Source: Bacillota bacterium (GTDB lineage Bacteria > Bacillota > Clostridia > Christensenellales > Aristaeellaceae). Taken from it: a DNA stretch of 38,734 nt. Positions 8,795-16,611 of this stretch are shown here, in pieces. The stretch lies in NCBI GenBank assembly GCA_023411175.1, contig JAEYPB010000034.1, positions 1 to 38,734 of the forward strand. Reading direction: 5' to 3'. Below the pieces are notes generated by a model, which saw only the letters and a list, made by a program, of their open reading frames with translations, was not told the origin of the DNA and did no database searches. The position numbers and the translations under genes are program-made. Position 1 is the first letter of the stretch; each line of letters opens with the position of its first letter.

Positions 8795-9152
8795 CAGGGG
8801 GTCAATCGTTCCCAGCGACTGTGCGCTGAACTACAGCAACTCTCCGTCGTTCCACTTCCATCGTTCCCGGCGACATGCGACAAACCTCGCCGTTCCACTT
8901 TACTCGTTCCCGGCGACATGCGCGCCGGGAACGGTTTCTGCAACCAGTGCGCACACTGGTGGAAGAAACAATTCCTCAAGTCAGCGAGCCGCCCGAAACG
9001 CTTTAGCGTTTCAGGCGAGCGCAGATAACCCACGCGAGGAAAGATCCGAAGGGGATTTCCGCGCCATCGTCAGCGAGCCGCCCGAAACCCAAAGGGCTTC
9101 AGGCGAGCGCAGGTCTCACGCGGAGAAAAGTCGCAAAGCGGATTTTCTCCGC
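8795..9152 (+). repeat. Hairpin cassette copy 3 (A-B-C-C-D), longest intergenic copy
   Basis: Fills most of the 518-base gap between the decarboxylase stop and the SPFH start. Two partial module A copies precede a full one with a perfect 11-bp stem (8905-8915 with 8923-8933). Module B follows (8933-8968), then two module C copies (from about 8979 and 9070, each starting GTCAGCGAGCCGCCCGAAA) and module D (CGGAGAAAA...TTTTCTCCG, 9120-9150). No gene is seen in the gap. Confidence 0.8.
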
Positions 9153-9157
9153 AATCG

Positions 9158-10324
9158 TTACGATAGCCTTCCCTCAAAGTCGCCGTAGCCGAAGCGCCGG
9201 ACGATGCGGCAGTCGCCCGTCTCGTCCTCCCAGCAGATGGCGGGCAGCGGCATGCCGTTGAAGGTGTTGTTCTTGACCATGGTATAGATGGCCATGTCGC
9301 CGAACTCCAGCCGCGCTCCCAGCGCGAGGCGCGAATCGAAGGAATAGTCGCCGATCACGTCCCCGGCGAGGCAGGTGGGCCCCGCCAGCCGGTAGGTAAA
9401 CGGCTTTTCCCCCGGCTGACCCGCCGGAACAAGTCCTTTTGAAAAATCATGGGGCGCGCCCGGCTCATGAAGCGGCGGGCGGTAGGGCATTTCGATCACG
9501 TCCGGCATGTGACAGGCGGCGGAGGCGTCCAAAATCGCAATGTCGACGCCGCCGCTTACTACGATGTCCAGAACTTCGGCGATCAGAATCCCGGCGTTTA
9601 AGGCCACGGCTTCTCCCGGCTCCAGGTACACCCGGTGCCCGTATTCCGTTTGCATCCTCCGGATGCATTTTTCCAGCCGCGGGATGTCGTAGCCCGCCCG
9701 CGTGATGTGGTGCCCGCCGCCGAAATTGATCCATTTTATCCGCCGGAGCCACGGCTCGAACCTTTCCACGACCGCGTCCAGCGTCTCCTCCAGCGCGTCT
9801 GAATCCTGCTCGCACAGCGTGTGGAAGTGAAGCCCCGTAACGCCCTCCGGCAGCGGCGGCAGGTCTTCCGTCCACAGGATGCCGAGGCGCGAGCCGGGCG
9901 CACAGGGGTCGTAGATGGCGTGCTCCTGCGTCGAGCAGCCGGGGTTGATCCGAAGGCCCACCTGCGCCCCCGCAGCAAGCGCCCGCGCGCCGAACACACG
10001 GAACTGGGCGAGGGAGTTGAACACGATGTGGCCGGAGATTTGGGCGATCTCGTCAAACTCCGAATCCCGGAAGGCGGGGGAGAAGGTGTGGTTCTCCCCC
10101 GGCATGTGGTTTTTGGCGAGGCGCGCCTCAAAAAGGCCGCTGGATGCCGCGCCGTGAAGGTACCGCCCGATCAGGGGGTACGCGGCAAACATCGAAAACG
10201 CCTTCTGCGCCAGGAGGATCCTCGCGCCCGTCCGGTCCGAAACGCCCTTTAAAATCTCGAGGTTTCGCTTAAGCGCCGATTCGCTGACGACGTAGCAGGG
10301 CGTGGGCAGGTCACTTCGCACCAT
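9158..10324 (-). CDS. nspC: Carboxynorspermidine/carboxyspermidine decarboxylase
   Basis: 388 residues, PLP-dependent, fold type III (alanine racemase-like). The PLP lysine is K41 in LLAQKAFSMF. A HTLCEQDSD motif near 176 and a later INFGGGHHITR motif match the NspC family. It decarboxylates carboxyspermidine or carboxynorspermidine, the last step of the aspartate-semialdehyde route to spermidine. The cognate dehydrogenase ends two bases before this start, and the pair is coupled. The ATG at 10324 is used. Substrate preference (carboxyspermidine against carboxyaminopropylagmatine) cannot be told from sequence alone. Confidence 0.92.
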   Translation of the reverse strand: MVRSDLPTPCYVVSESALKRNLEILKGVSDRTGARILLAQKAFSMFAAYPLIGRYLHGAASSGLFEARLAKNHMPGENHTFSPAFRDSEFDEIAQISGHIVFNSLAQFRVFGARALAAGAQVGLRINPGCSTQEHAIYDPCAPGSRLGILWTEDLPPLPEGVTGLHFHTLCEQDSDALEETLDAVVERFEPWLRRIKWINFGGGHHITRAGYDIPRLEKCIRRMQTEYGHRVYLEPGEAVALNAGILIAEVLDIVVSGGVDIAILDASAACHMPDVIEMPYRPPLHEPGAPHDFSKGLVPAGQPGEKPFTYRLAGPTCLAGDVIGDYSFDSRLALGARLEFGDMAIYTMVKNNTFNGMPLPAICWEDETGDCRIVRRFGYGDFEGRLS

Positions 10325-10326
10325 GG

Positions 10327-11529
10327 TCAGTCCACCAGAACGGGGTTTTCATCCACCTGCCAGGGCAGGCCCCACTTGTTCAGCGCGTCCATGAACGGGT
10401 CGGGATCGAAGTCTTCCATATTATGGACGCCGGGCTTTTGCCACGCGCCGCTCATCACCAGCATCGCACCGATCATGGCGGGCACGCCGGTGGTGTAGGC
10501 CACCGCCTGAGAACCGACCTCCCGGTAGCATTCCTCGTGGTCGCAGACGTTGTAGACGTAGAGGGTCTTGTCCTTGCCGTCCTTCTTGCCCCGGAAGATG
10601 CAGCCGATGTTGGTCTTGCCCTTCGTGCGGGGGCCGAGGGAGGCGGGGTCGGGCAGCACGGCCTTCAAAAACTGCAGCGGGATGATCTCGCGCCCCTCGA
10701 ACAGGATGGGCTTGATCGACGTCATGCCCACGTTTTCAAGGCACTTGAGGTGGGTCAGGTAGCTCTGGCCGAAGGTCATGAAAAAGCGGATGCGGCGGAT
10801 GCCCGGCACGTTCTTCGCCAGCGATTCGATCTCCTCGTGGTGCAGAAGGTACATGTCCTTTTTGCCGACCTCCGGGAAGACGTATTCGCGCTTGATCTCC
10901 ATCGGCTCCGTCTCCACCCAGTCGCCGTCCGCCCAGTAGGCGCCCTTGGCGCTGACCTCGCGGATGTTGATCTCGGGGTTGAAGTTGGTGGCGAAGGGGT
11001 AGCCGTGGTCGCCGCCGTTGCAGTCCAGAATGTCGAGGTAGTTGATCTCGTCAAAGTGGTGCTTGAGCGCCCAGGCGGTGAAGACGCCCGTCACGCCCGG
11101 GTCGAACCCGCTGCCGAGGAGCGCGGTCAGCCCCGCCTTCTCGTACCTTTCGCGGTAGGCCCACTGCCACTTGTACTCGAACTTCGCGGTGTCCTCCGGC
11201 TCGTAGTTGGCGGTGTCGATGTAGTGGACGCCGGCTTCGAGGCACGCGTCCATGATGGTCAGGTCCTGATAGGGCAGCGCCAGGTTCAAAACCGCGTCCG
11301 GCCGGAATTCCCGGATCAGCGCGGTCAGCGCGGGCACGTCGGAGGCATCCACCTGCGCGGTCGAGATCCGAACCCGCGTCTTCCCCTCCAGCGCCTTTTT
11401 GAGCGCGTCGCACTTTGACACCGTGCGGCTTGCGATCAATAGATCGGTGAAGAATTCGTCGTTCTGGCAGACCTTGTGGATGGCGACGGAGGCGACGCCG
11501 CCGCAGCCGATGACCATGAGCTTTTTCAT
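10327..11529 (-). CDS. Carboxynorspermidine/carboxyspermidine dehydrogenase (saccharopine dehydrogenase-like)
   Basis: 400 residues. The N-terminal Rossmann motif GCGGVASVAIHKV and the overall saccharopine dehydrogenase/LYS9 pattern fit the enzyme that condenses aspartate semialdehyde with a diamine (putrescine, diaminopropane or agmatine) and reduces the product with NADPH. The start at 11529 has AAAGGAGG upstream and overlaps the agmatinase stop by four bases (ATGA), which suggests coupled translation. The decarboxylase follows directly. An extended start at 11580 is unlikely. Confidence 0.9.
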   Translation of the reverse strand: MKKLMVIGCGGVASVAIHKVCQNDEFFTDLLIASRTVSKCDALKKALEGKTRVRISTAQVDASDVPALTALIREFRPDAVLNLALPYQDLTIMDACLEAGVHYIDTANYEPEDTAKFEYKWQWAYRERYEKAGLTALLGSGFDPGVTGVFTAWALKHHFDEINYLDILDCNGGDHGYPFATNFNPEINIREVSAKGAYWADGDWVETEPMEIKREYVFPEVGKKDMYLLHHEEIESLAKNVPGIRRIRFFMTFGQSYLTHLKCLENVGMTSIKPILFEGREIIPLQFLKAVLPDPASLGPRTKGKTNIGCIFRGKKDGKDKTLYVYNVCDHEECYREVGSQAVAYTTGVPAMIGAMLVMSGAWQKPGVHNMEDFDPDPFMDALNKWGLPWQVDENPVLVD

Positions 11530-12395
11530 TGGGTGCTTCCTCCTTTGAGCGCAATCAATATTTCTCGGGTAAGCTTGCACGCCGCGGCGGTGGAGACGCC
11601 GCTTCCGTCGAGGCCGGGGGCCAGTTCCACCAGGTCGCAGCCCACGACATTGGCATTTTTCGCCACGCGCACCGCCGCGTTCATCAGCTGCGAAAAGTTC
11701 ACGCCGCCGTGCTCCGGCGTGCCGGTGCCGGGGAAGGCCGAGGGGTCGAGCACGTCGAGGTCGATTGAAAGGTACACCGGGCGCCCCGCGAGGGCGGCGA
11801 GGGCCTCGTCCAGGTACTCAAAATCGAACTTTCGCATCGACACGTGCCCGGCGGCGGCGAATTCGAACTCCGCCCGGTCGCCGGAGCGGATGCCGAACTG
11901 GTAAATCCGACCGTCGCCCAGGATTTCCCAACACCTTCGGATCACGCAGGCGTGGGACAGCTTGACCCCCAGGTAGTCCTCCCTGAGGTCGGCGTGGGCG
12001 TCGAAGTGGACGATGGCGAGATCAGGGAATTTTTCATGTGCGGCTTCGACCGCGGGCAGCGTCACCAGATGCTCGCCGCCCAGAAGAAAGGGGATTTTGC
12101 CGCCCTTTAGAATGTCCCTTGTCCGCGCCCCGATCGCGTCCAGCGCGGCGCGGGCGTCGCCGATGGGCAGTTCCACGTCCCCGGAATCCATGACCCGTTT
12201 GTCCAGAAGGTCCCGGTCTTGATAGGGGCTGTAGCTCTCGATGCCGTAGGATTCGCCCCGGATGGCGCGGCTTCCGAAGCGCGCGCCGGGGCGGTAGGAG
12301 GTGGTGCCGTCATACGGCGCGCCGTAGAGCACGATGTCCGCCTCGTCATAGCCCGCGTCGCAGCCGAGAAAGACCTCAACGTTCCTGTTCAACAC
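11526..12395 (-). CDS. speB: Agmatinase/ureohydrolase
   Basis: 289 residues of the arginase/agmatinase family. Metal-binding motifs are intact: GGEH (106-109), DAHAD (132-136), SHAC (147-150) and a later SIDLDVLDP. It hydrolyses agmatine to putrescine and urea, or may act on aminopropylagmatine to give spermidine directly, as in organisms where speE acts before speB. It is followed by the dehydrogenase with a four-base overlap and preceded by repeat cassette copy 4, which separates it from speE. Confidence 0.93.
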   Translation of the reverse strand: MLNRNVEVFLGCDAGYDEADIVLYGAPYDGTTSYRPGARFGSRAIRGESYGIESYSPYQDRDLLDKRVMDSGDVELPIGDARAALDAIGARTRDILKGGKIPFLLGGEHLVTLPAVEAAHEKFPDLAIVHFDAHADLREDYLGVKLSHACVIRRCWEILGDGRIYQFGIRSGDRAEFEFAAAGHVSMRKFDFEYLDEALAALAGRPVYLSIDLDVLDPSAFPGTGTPEHGGVNFSQLMNAAVRVAKNANVVGCDLVELAPGLDGSGVSTAAACKLTREILIALKGGSTQ

Positions 12396-12429
12396 TTCGA
12401 AACATCTCCTCCATGCGCCGTGATTCTTT

Positions 12430-12818
12430 CGTCATGCTCCCGCCGTTCCATCCCGTCGCTCCCGGCGACCCGCGCGGCGGGCAACACACCCCGTCGTTCC
12501 ATCCTATCGCTCCCGGCGACATGCGCGGCGGGAGCGGTTTCCGTAAGCCAGTGCGCACACTGGCGGCGGAAACATTACCACAAGTCAGCGAGCCGACCGA
12601 AACCCGAAGGGTTTCAGGCTCGCGCAGAGCCCCGTTCCCCCGCGCTGAAAGACGTGCTAGCGGATTTCAGCGCAATCGTCAGCGAGCCGCCCGGAAACCC
12701 GAAGGGTTTCAGGCTCGCGCAGGACTCTCGGCGAAGAAAAGCCGCAAAGCGGATTTTCTTCGCAAATCGGCTCGCGCAGAGCCCCCGTTACCAACGCGCT
12801 GAAAAACGCGAAGCGGAT
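12430..12818 (+). repeat. Hairpin cassette copy 4 (A-A-B-C-D-C-D)
   Basis: Fills the 424-base gap between speB and speE. Two A modules (about 12455-12480 and 12507-12536), module B (12535-12572), module C twice (from about 12585 and 12680, around AAACCCGAAGGGTTTCAGG) and D modules with GCTGAAA...TTTCAGC and GAAGAAAA...TTTTCTTC arms. No gene is seen. Confidence 0.8.
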
Positions 12819-12819
12819 T

Positions 12820-13680
12820 TCAATGCTCGCTTTCAACACTCCGCAGCATCTCCTCCACATAGGCCGGAAGCGCGAACGCGCCCACGTGCAGGTTGGTGGT
12901 ATAGTAGCGGGTGGCGAGGCCGAGCAGCCCCCATTTCGCGGCGGCGAGGTCCCGAACCGGGTGGTATTTTTTGGAGGCAAAGCCAAAAAGCCAATGCCCG
13001 GAGGGGTAGGTGGGGATGTGGGCCTGGTAGACCCGGCTGATCGGGAAGCTCTCCACGATGCGCTTGTGGGCGCGGCGGCACGCCTCGGCGTCGGCGTCGT
13101 AGAAGGGGCTTTCGTGCTGGTTGACCATGATGCCGTCGTCCCGCAGGGCGTTATAGCAGTTGCCGTAGAACTCCCGGGTGAAGAGGCCCTCGCCCGGGCC
13201 AAAGGGGTCCGTGGAGTCCACGATGATGAGGTCATAGGCGTCCCGCTTCGTTCGGACGTATTTCAGCCCGTCCTCGTAGTAAATGGTGAGGCGCGGGTCG
13301 TCCAGCCGGCAGGCGGTCTGGGGCAGGTATTTTTTGCACACGTCCACGACCAGCGGGTCGATCTCCACCATGTCGATGGAGCGGATGGACTCGTACCGGG
13401 TCAGTTCCCGCACCACGCCGCCGTCGCCCGCGCCGATGACCAGAATGTCCTTCGCGTCCGGATGGACGGCCATCGGCACGTGGGTGATCATCTCGTGGTA
13501 GATGAACTCGTCCTTTTCGGTCAGCATCATGAAGCCGTCGAGGGTCAGAAAGCGGCCGAACTCCCTGGAATCGAACACGTCGATGCGCTGAAAGTCGCTC
13601 CGGCCGGAGTACAGCTGCCGGTCCACCTTGATGGACAGCTGCACGTTCTGGGTATGCCGCTCGGAAAACCAAAGCTCCAT
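12820..13680 (-). CDS. speE: Spermidine synthase (aminopropyltransferase)
   Basis: 286 residues. The methyltransferase-like fold has the nucleotide motif GAGDGGVVREL near 83-93 and the VDSTDPFGP motif near 154-162 that marks SpeE. It moves the aminopropyl group from decarboxylated S-adenosylmethionine to putrescine, or possibly agmatine. SpeD for the donor is encoded in the same block, so the pathway is complete. speE starts three bases after the speA stop, a tight operon pair. Confidence 0.92.
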   Translation of the reverse strand: MELWFSERHTQNVQLSIKVDRQLYSGRSDFQRIDVFDSREFGRFLTLDGFMMLTEKDEFIYHEMITHVPMAVHPDAKDILVIGAGDGGVVRELTRYESIRSIDMVEIDPLVVDVCKKYLPQTACRLDDPRLTIYYEDGLKYVRTKRDAYDLIIVDSTDPFGPGEGLFTREFYGNCYNALRDDGIMVNQHESPFYDADAEACRRAHKRIVESFPISRVYQAHIPTYPSGHWLFGFASKKYHPVRDLAAAKWGLLGLATRYYTTNLHVGAFALPAYVEEMLRSVESEH

Positions 13681-13683
13681 CCG

Positions 13684-15135
13684 CTACACCTCCTTCAATA
13701 CGTTCAGATGCGCGATTTCCGGGTCCTCGGGGCCAGTCATCGAGGAGCCCTTTTCCTTCGCGTACCGGATGTAATCGAGAATCCCATCGGTGATCTTTTC
13801 CCCCGGCGCGAGGATCGGGATCCCCGGCGGGTAGCACATGACGAACTCCGCCGCCACGCGCCCGCCGGTTTCGTCGATGGGCAGCGACTGCCGCCCGGCG
13901 TAGAACGCCCTCTGGGGCGAAACGGCCACTTCCGGCTCGATGTACTCCAGCCGGAGCATGCCCTTCGGGTCCCTGTGGTGGCGGCGGCGGATCTCGGACA
14001 GCGCGCCGATCAGCCGCTCGATGTCCTGCAGCCGGTCGCCCAGCGAGATGTAGGCGAGGATGTTTCCGATGTCGCCGAACTCGATCTGGATGTCATACTC
14101 GTCCCGGAGGATGTCGTAGACCTCGATGCCCGCGAGCCCCACGCCCAGCGTGTTGACCGCGAGCTTCGTTGAGTCAAAGTCAAAAACGCTGCCGCCGTTT
14201 ATCATCTCCCGGCCGAAGGCGTAAAAGCCCTCGACGCGGTTGATCTCGCCCCGGGCGTACTCCGACAGCGCGACCACCTTTTCGAACACCTCCTCGCCGC
14301 GCAGCGCGAGGTTGCGGCGGGAGAGGTCGAGGCTGGCCATGAGAAGGTAGGAGCCGCTGGTGGTCTGGGTCAGGTTCACGATTTGCCGGAGATACCCCTC
14401 CGACACCTCCGGCCCCGCCACGAGAAAGGAGCTCTGTGTCAGGCTGCCGCCGGACTTGTGCATGCTGACCGCCGCCAGGTCGAAGCCCGCCGCCATCGCC
14501 GAAATGGGCAGCCCCTTCCCGAAGTAGAAGTGGGTGCCGTGGGCCTCGTCCGCCAGCGACAGCATGCCGTGGTCGCGGGCGATCTTCCCGATCGCCGCCA
14601 TGTCGGAGCAGATGCCGTAGTAGGTGGGATTGTTGACGAGGATGGCCTTCGCGTCCGGGTGGCGGCGGACGGCGGCGAGAACCGCCTCCGGCTTCATGCC
14701 CAGCGGGATGCCCAGCCGCTCGTCGATCTCCGGGGAAACGTACACCGGCTCGCCGCCGCAAAGCACCAGCGCGTTGATGACGCTTCGGTGCACGTTCCGG
14801 GGCAGGATGATCTTGTCGCCCGCTTTGAGCGCGTAGAGGATCATCGCCTGCACCGACGAGGTGGTGCCCCCCACCATGAACATCGCGTGGGCGGCTTGGA
14901 ACGCCTCCGCCGCCAGCGCTTCCGCCGCCCGGATCACCGAGACAGGGTGGCACAGGTTGTCCAGCGGCTTCATTGAGTTGACGTCCAGAGAAAGGCACTT
15001 TTCGCCCAGCAGCGCCTTCAGCTCCGGGTTGCCGCGCCCGCGCTTGTGGCCGGGCACGTCCAGCGGCACGAGGCGCATGGCGCGCATCTCCTCCAGCGCG
15101 TCCACGATGGGCGCGTCCTTCTGGGTGTGGGGCAT
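13684..15135 (-). CDS. speA: Arginine decarboxylase (Orn/Lys/Arg decarboxylase fold)
   Basis: 483 residues of the PLP fold type I decarboxylases (major domain plus C-terminal domain). The PLP lysine is K227 in SMHKSGG; DEAHG (about 196-200) and the N-terminal DVPGHKRG motif are family marks. Close relatives in Gram-positives (SpeA of Bacillus type) decarboxylate arginine to agmatine. The agmatinase nearby supports arginine over lysine or ornithine as substrate. It is followed at once by speE and preceded by cassette copy 5. Confidence 0.9.
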   Translation of the reverse strand: MPHTQKDAPIVDALEEMRAMRLVPLDVPGHKRGRGNPELKALLGEKCLSLDVNSMKPLDNLCHPVSVIRAAEALAAEAFQAAHAMFMVGGTTSSVQAMILYALKAGDKIILPRNVHRSVINALVLCGGEPVYVSPEIDERLGIPLGMKPEAVLAAVRRHPDAKAILVNNPTYYGICSDMAAIGKIARDHGMLSLADEAHGTHFYFGKGLPISAMAAGFDLAAVSMHKSGGSLTQSSFLVAGPEVSEGYLRQIVNLTQTTSGSYLLMASLDLSRRNLALRGEEVFEKVVALSEYARGEINRVEGFYAFGREMINGGSVFDFDSTKLAVNTLGVGLAGIEVYDILRDEYDIQIEFGDIGNILAYISLGDRLQDIERLIGALSEIRRRHHRDPKGMLRLEYIEPEVAVSPQRAFYAGRQSLPIDETGGRVAAEFVMCYPPGIPILAPGEKITDGILDYIRYAKEKGSSMTGPEDPEIAHLNVLKEV

Positions 15136-15164
15136 GGCGGCGCCTCCTCTCTTTCTGTTTCCCC

Positions 15165-15344
15165 GGCTCCCGGGGCTTCCATCGTTCCCGGCGGCGCGTA
15201 CGCCGGGAACGTGTTTCCATAGCCAGTGCGCATACTGGCGGCGGAAACATCTCCACCGGTCAGCGGGCCGCCCGGAAATCTGTCAGGATTTCAGGCCCGC
15301 GCGGTTTCCCTCGCGCTGAAAAACCCGAAGGGGGGTTCAGCGCC
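15165..15344 (+). repeat. Hairpin cassette copy 5 (A-B-C-D)
   Basis: Between speA and speD. Module A CGTTCCCGGCG...CGCCGGGAACG (about 15183-15211), module B (15213-15249), module C (GTCAGCGGGCCGCCCGGAAA from 15259) and a short D (CGCTGAA...TTCAGCG, 15322-15344). The cleanest full copy of the order. Confidence 0.8.
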
Positions 15345-16103
15345 TTAGAATATATTTCTGCCGCTGAAGATCTCGATCATCTCGCGGCGCAGGCTGCCGG
15401 AGATGTCGAGCCGCGTCCGGGGCGGCAGCTCGTACACGTCCACGTTGAACAGGTAGTTTTTGAGGTCCAGCTCCTTGATGAGCATCTTGGTGTGGAACAG
15501 GTTCGCCTCGTAAACGTTGACGTCCACCGCGTCGTAGCGCCGGAGGATGCCGTCGTCCACGTAGTTCTGGATGGAGGTGACCGGGTGGTCGATGAACAGC
15601 TTCCTGCCCTCCACATCCCGGGTAAAGCCGCGCACGCGGTAGTCCATGGTGATGATGTCGGAATCGAAGGAGCCGATCAGGTAGTCGAGGGTCGAAAGCG
15701 GCGTGATCTCGCCGCAGGTGGCCACGTCGATGTCGACGCGGAAGGTGGCGAGAAAGGTGTCCGGGTGGTATTCCGGGTAGGAGAGCACCGTCACATGGCT
15801 CTTGTCCAGGTGGGCGACCACCGCGTTTTCGGCGGGGGTCATGGAGCCGTCGGCGATGAGGAGCGTCACCGAGGCGCCCTGCGGATCGTAATCCTGCCGG
15901 GAGATGTGCAGAACCCGCGCGCCGATCATGTCCACGACATGGGTCAGGATGCCCGTCAGGCGCTCGGAATTGTACTGCTCGCCCACGTAGGCGATGTAAT
16001 CCCGCTGCTCCCTGGGCGTCTTGGCGTAACACACGTCATAGATGTTGAAGCTCAGCGATTTTGTCAGGTTGTTGAACCCGTACAGCTTCAGTTTGCCCTC
16101 CAT
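15345..16103 (-). CDS. speD: S-adenosylmethionine decarboxylase proenzyme
   Basis: 252 residues, close in length and motifs to the E. coli-type SpeD (class 1A), not the short Bacillus type. The self-cleavage site is K101-S102 in LDKSHV, giving the pyruvoyl group on Ser102. STLDYLIGSFDSDI and DYRVRGFTRD further down are typical. It makes the aminopropyl donor for SpeE. The ATG at 16103 has GGAGGAG upstream. It is the first gene of the polyamine block, with a terminator about 50 bases ahead of its start. Confidence 0.93.
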   Translation of the reverse strand: MEGKLKLYGFNNLTKSLSFNIYDVCYAKTPREQRDYIAYVGEQYNSERLTGILTHVVDMIGARVLHISRQDYDPQGASVTLLIADGSMTPAENAVVAHLDKSHVTVLSYPEYHPDTFLATFRVDIDVATCGEITPLSTLDYLIGSFDSDIITMDYRVRGFTRDVEGRKLFIDHPVTSIQNYVDDGILRRYDAVDVNVYEANLFHTKMLIKELDLKNYLFNVDVYELPPRTRLDISGSLRREMIEIFSGRNIF

Positions 16104-16154
16104 TGGCGCTCCTCCAAACCATCGTAATTTATCGTCTGCGCATCCCCTCAAGGG

Positions 16155-16194
16155 AATAAAAAACAAGTGACGAGCCTATTTTGCCCATCACTTG
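16155..16194 (-). terminator. Intrinsic terminator ahead of speD (possible attenuator)
   Basis: CAAGTGA (16164-16170) pairs with TCACTTG (16188-16194), with further GGGC/GCUC pairing inside, followed on the minus strand by TTTTTTATT. It ends about 50 bases before the speD start codon. Confidence 0.75.
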
Positions 16195-16511
16195 CGTTTT
16201 GTCCATATGCCCGCGCGTAAGGCGGGCGGGGCCCCCTTTTTTCAGGGGAAGCCCTCGGGGACAGATTTCGGGTTTTAGAGTCTATATAGCAAATAATTAC
16301 TTTTACTACTCTGTATTGACCGTTTCACAAGTTGATGCGCCTCAGGCGCCGGTTATAAAGTAACCAACTTATAAAATTTGAGCTCTTAACTCCGTCAATC
16401 TGGCGGCGCCCGCCGCCAAGGGCAGTTGACCGGCCGGTTTCACGCGGCAACCCTTCTTTACAAAAGGCGGTCAGTAATTATTTGCACGTTCCTCCGCATA
16501 CGCGCGAATGC
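16155..16511 (-). ncRNA. Structured leader/ncRNA candidate upstream of speD
   Basis: After the promoter at 16518-16546, about 350 bases without an ORF run on the minus strand to the terminator before speD. GCAAAUAAUUAC (16474-16485) pairs perfectly over 12 bp with 16289-16300. Next to it 16468-16473 pairs with 16317-16322 (6 bp). Inside are GUCAA/UUGAC (16426-16430 with 16394-16398) closing GGCGGC/GCCGCC, AAGUUG/CAACUU (16365-16370 with 16329-16334), GCGCC/GGCGC (16337-16349) and GGUUA/UAACC (16351-16365). Nested helices spread over 200 bases are not expected by chance. I cannot assign it to a known RNA family. It could be an independent RNA, or a sensor acting on the downstream terminator. 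Confidence 0.65.
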
Positions 16512-16517
16512 AGACGA

Positions 16518-16546
16518 ACAATAACACCTGGGGACGCGCATGTCAA
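16518..16546 (-). promoter_or_regulatory. Sigma-A promoter for the speD leader RNA
   Basis: TTGACA (16541-16546), 17 bases, TATTGT (16518-16523) on the minus strand; predicted start near 16511. A second promoter-like pair, TTGACG with TTTATA about 17 bases on, lies inside the leader near 16370-16398. Confidence 0.7.
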
Positions 16547-16563
16547 GTTAAAAATAAATAGCG

Positions 16564-16592
16564 AAAAAACAGGGGGCGCGCAATGGCGCCCC
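16564..16592 (-). terminator. Terminator of ldh
   Basis: Stem GGGGCGC (16573-16579) with GCGCCCC (16586-16592), followed on the minus strand by TGTTTTTT, 20 bases after the ldh stop. Confidence 0.8.
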
Positions 16593-16611
16593 GCCCGTTC
16601 CAAGATGACCG

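Noticed and set aside
12823..14172. 449-codon plus-strand frame across speE and speA
   Set aside because: Antisense to two strongly conserved enzymes; no domain of its own.
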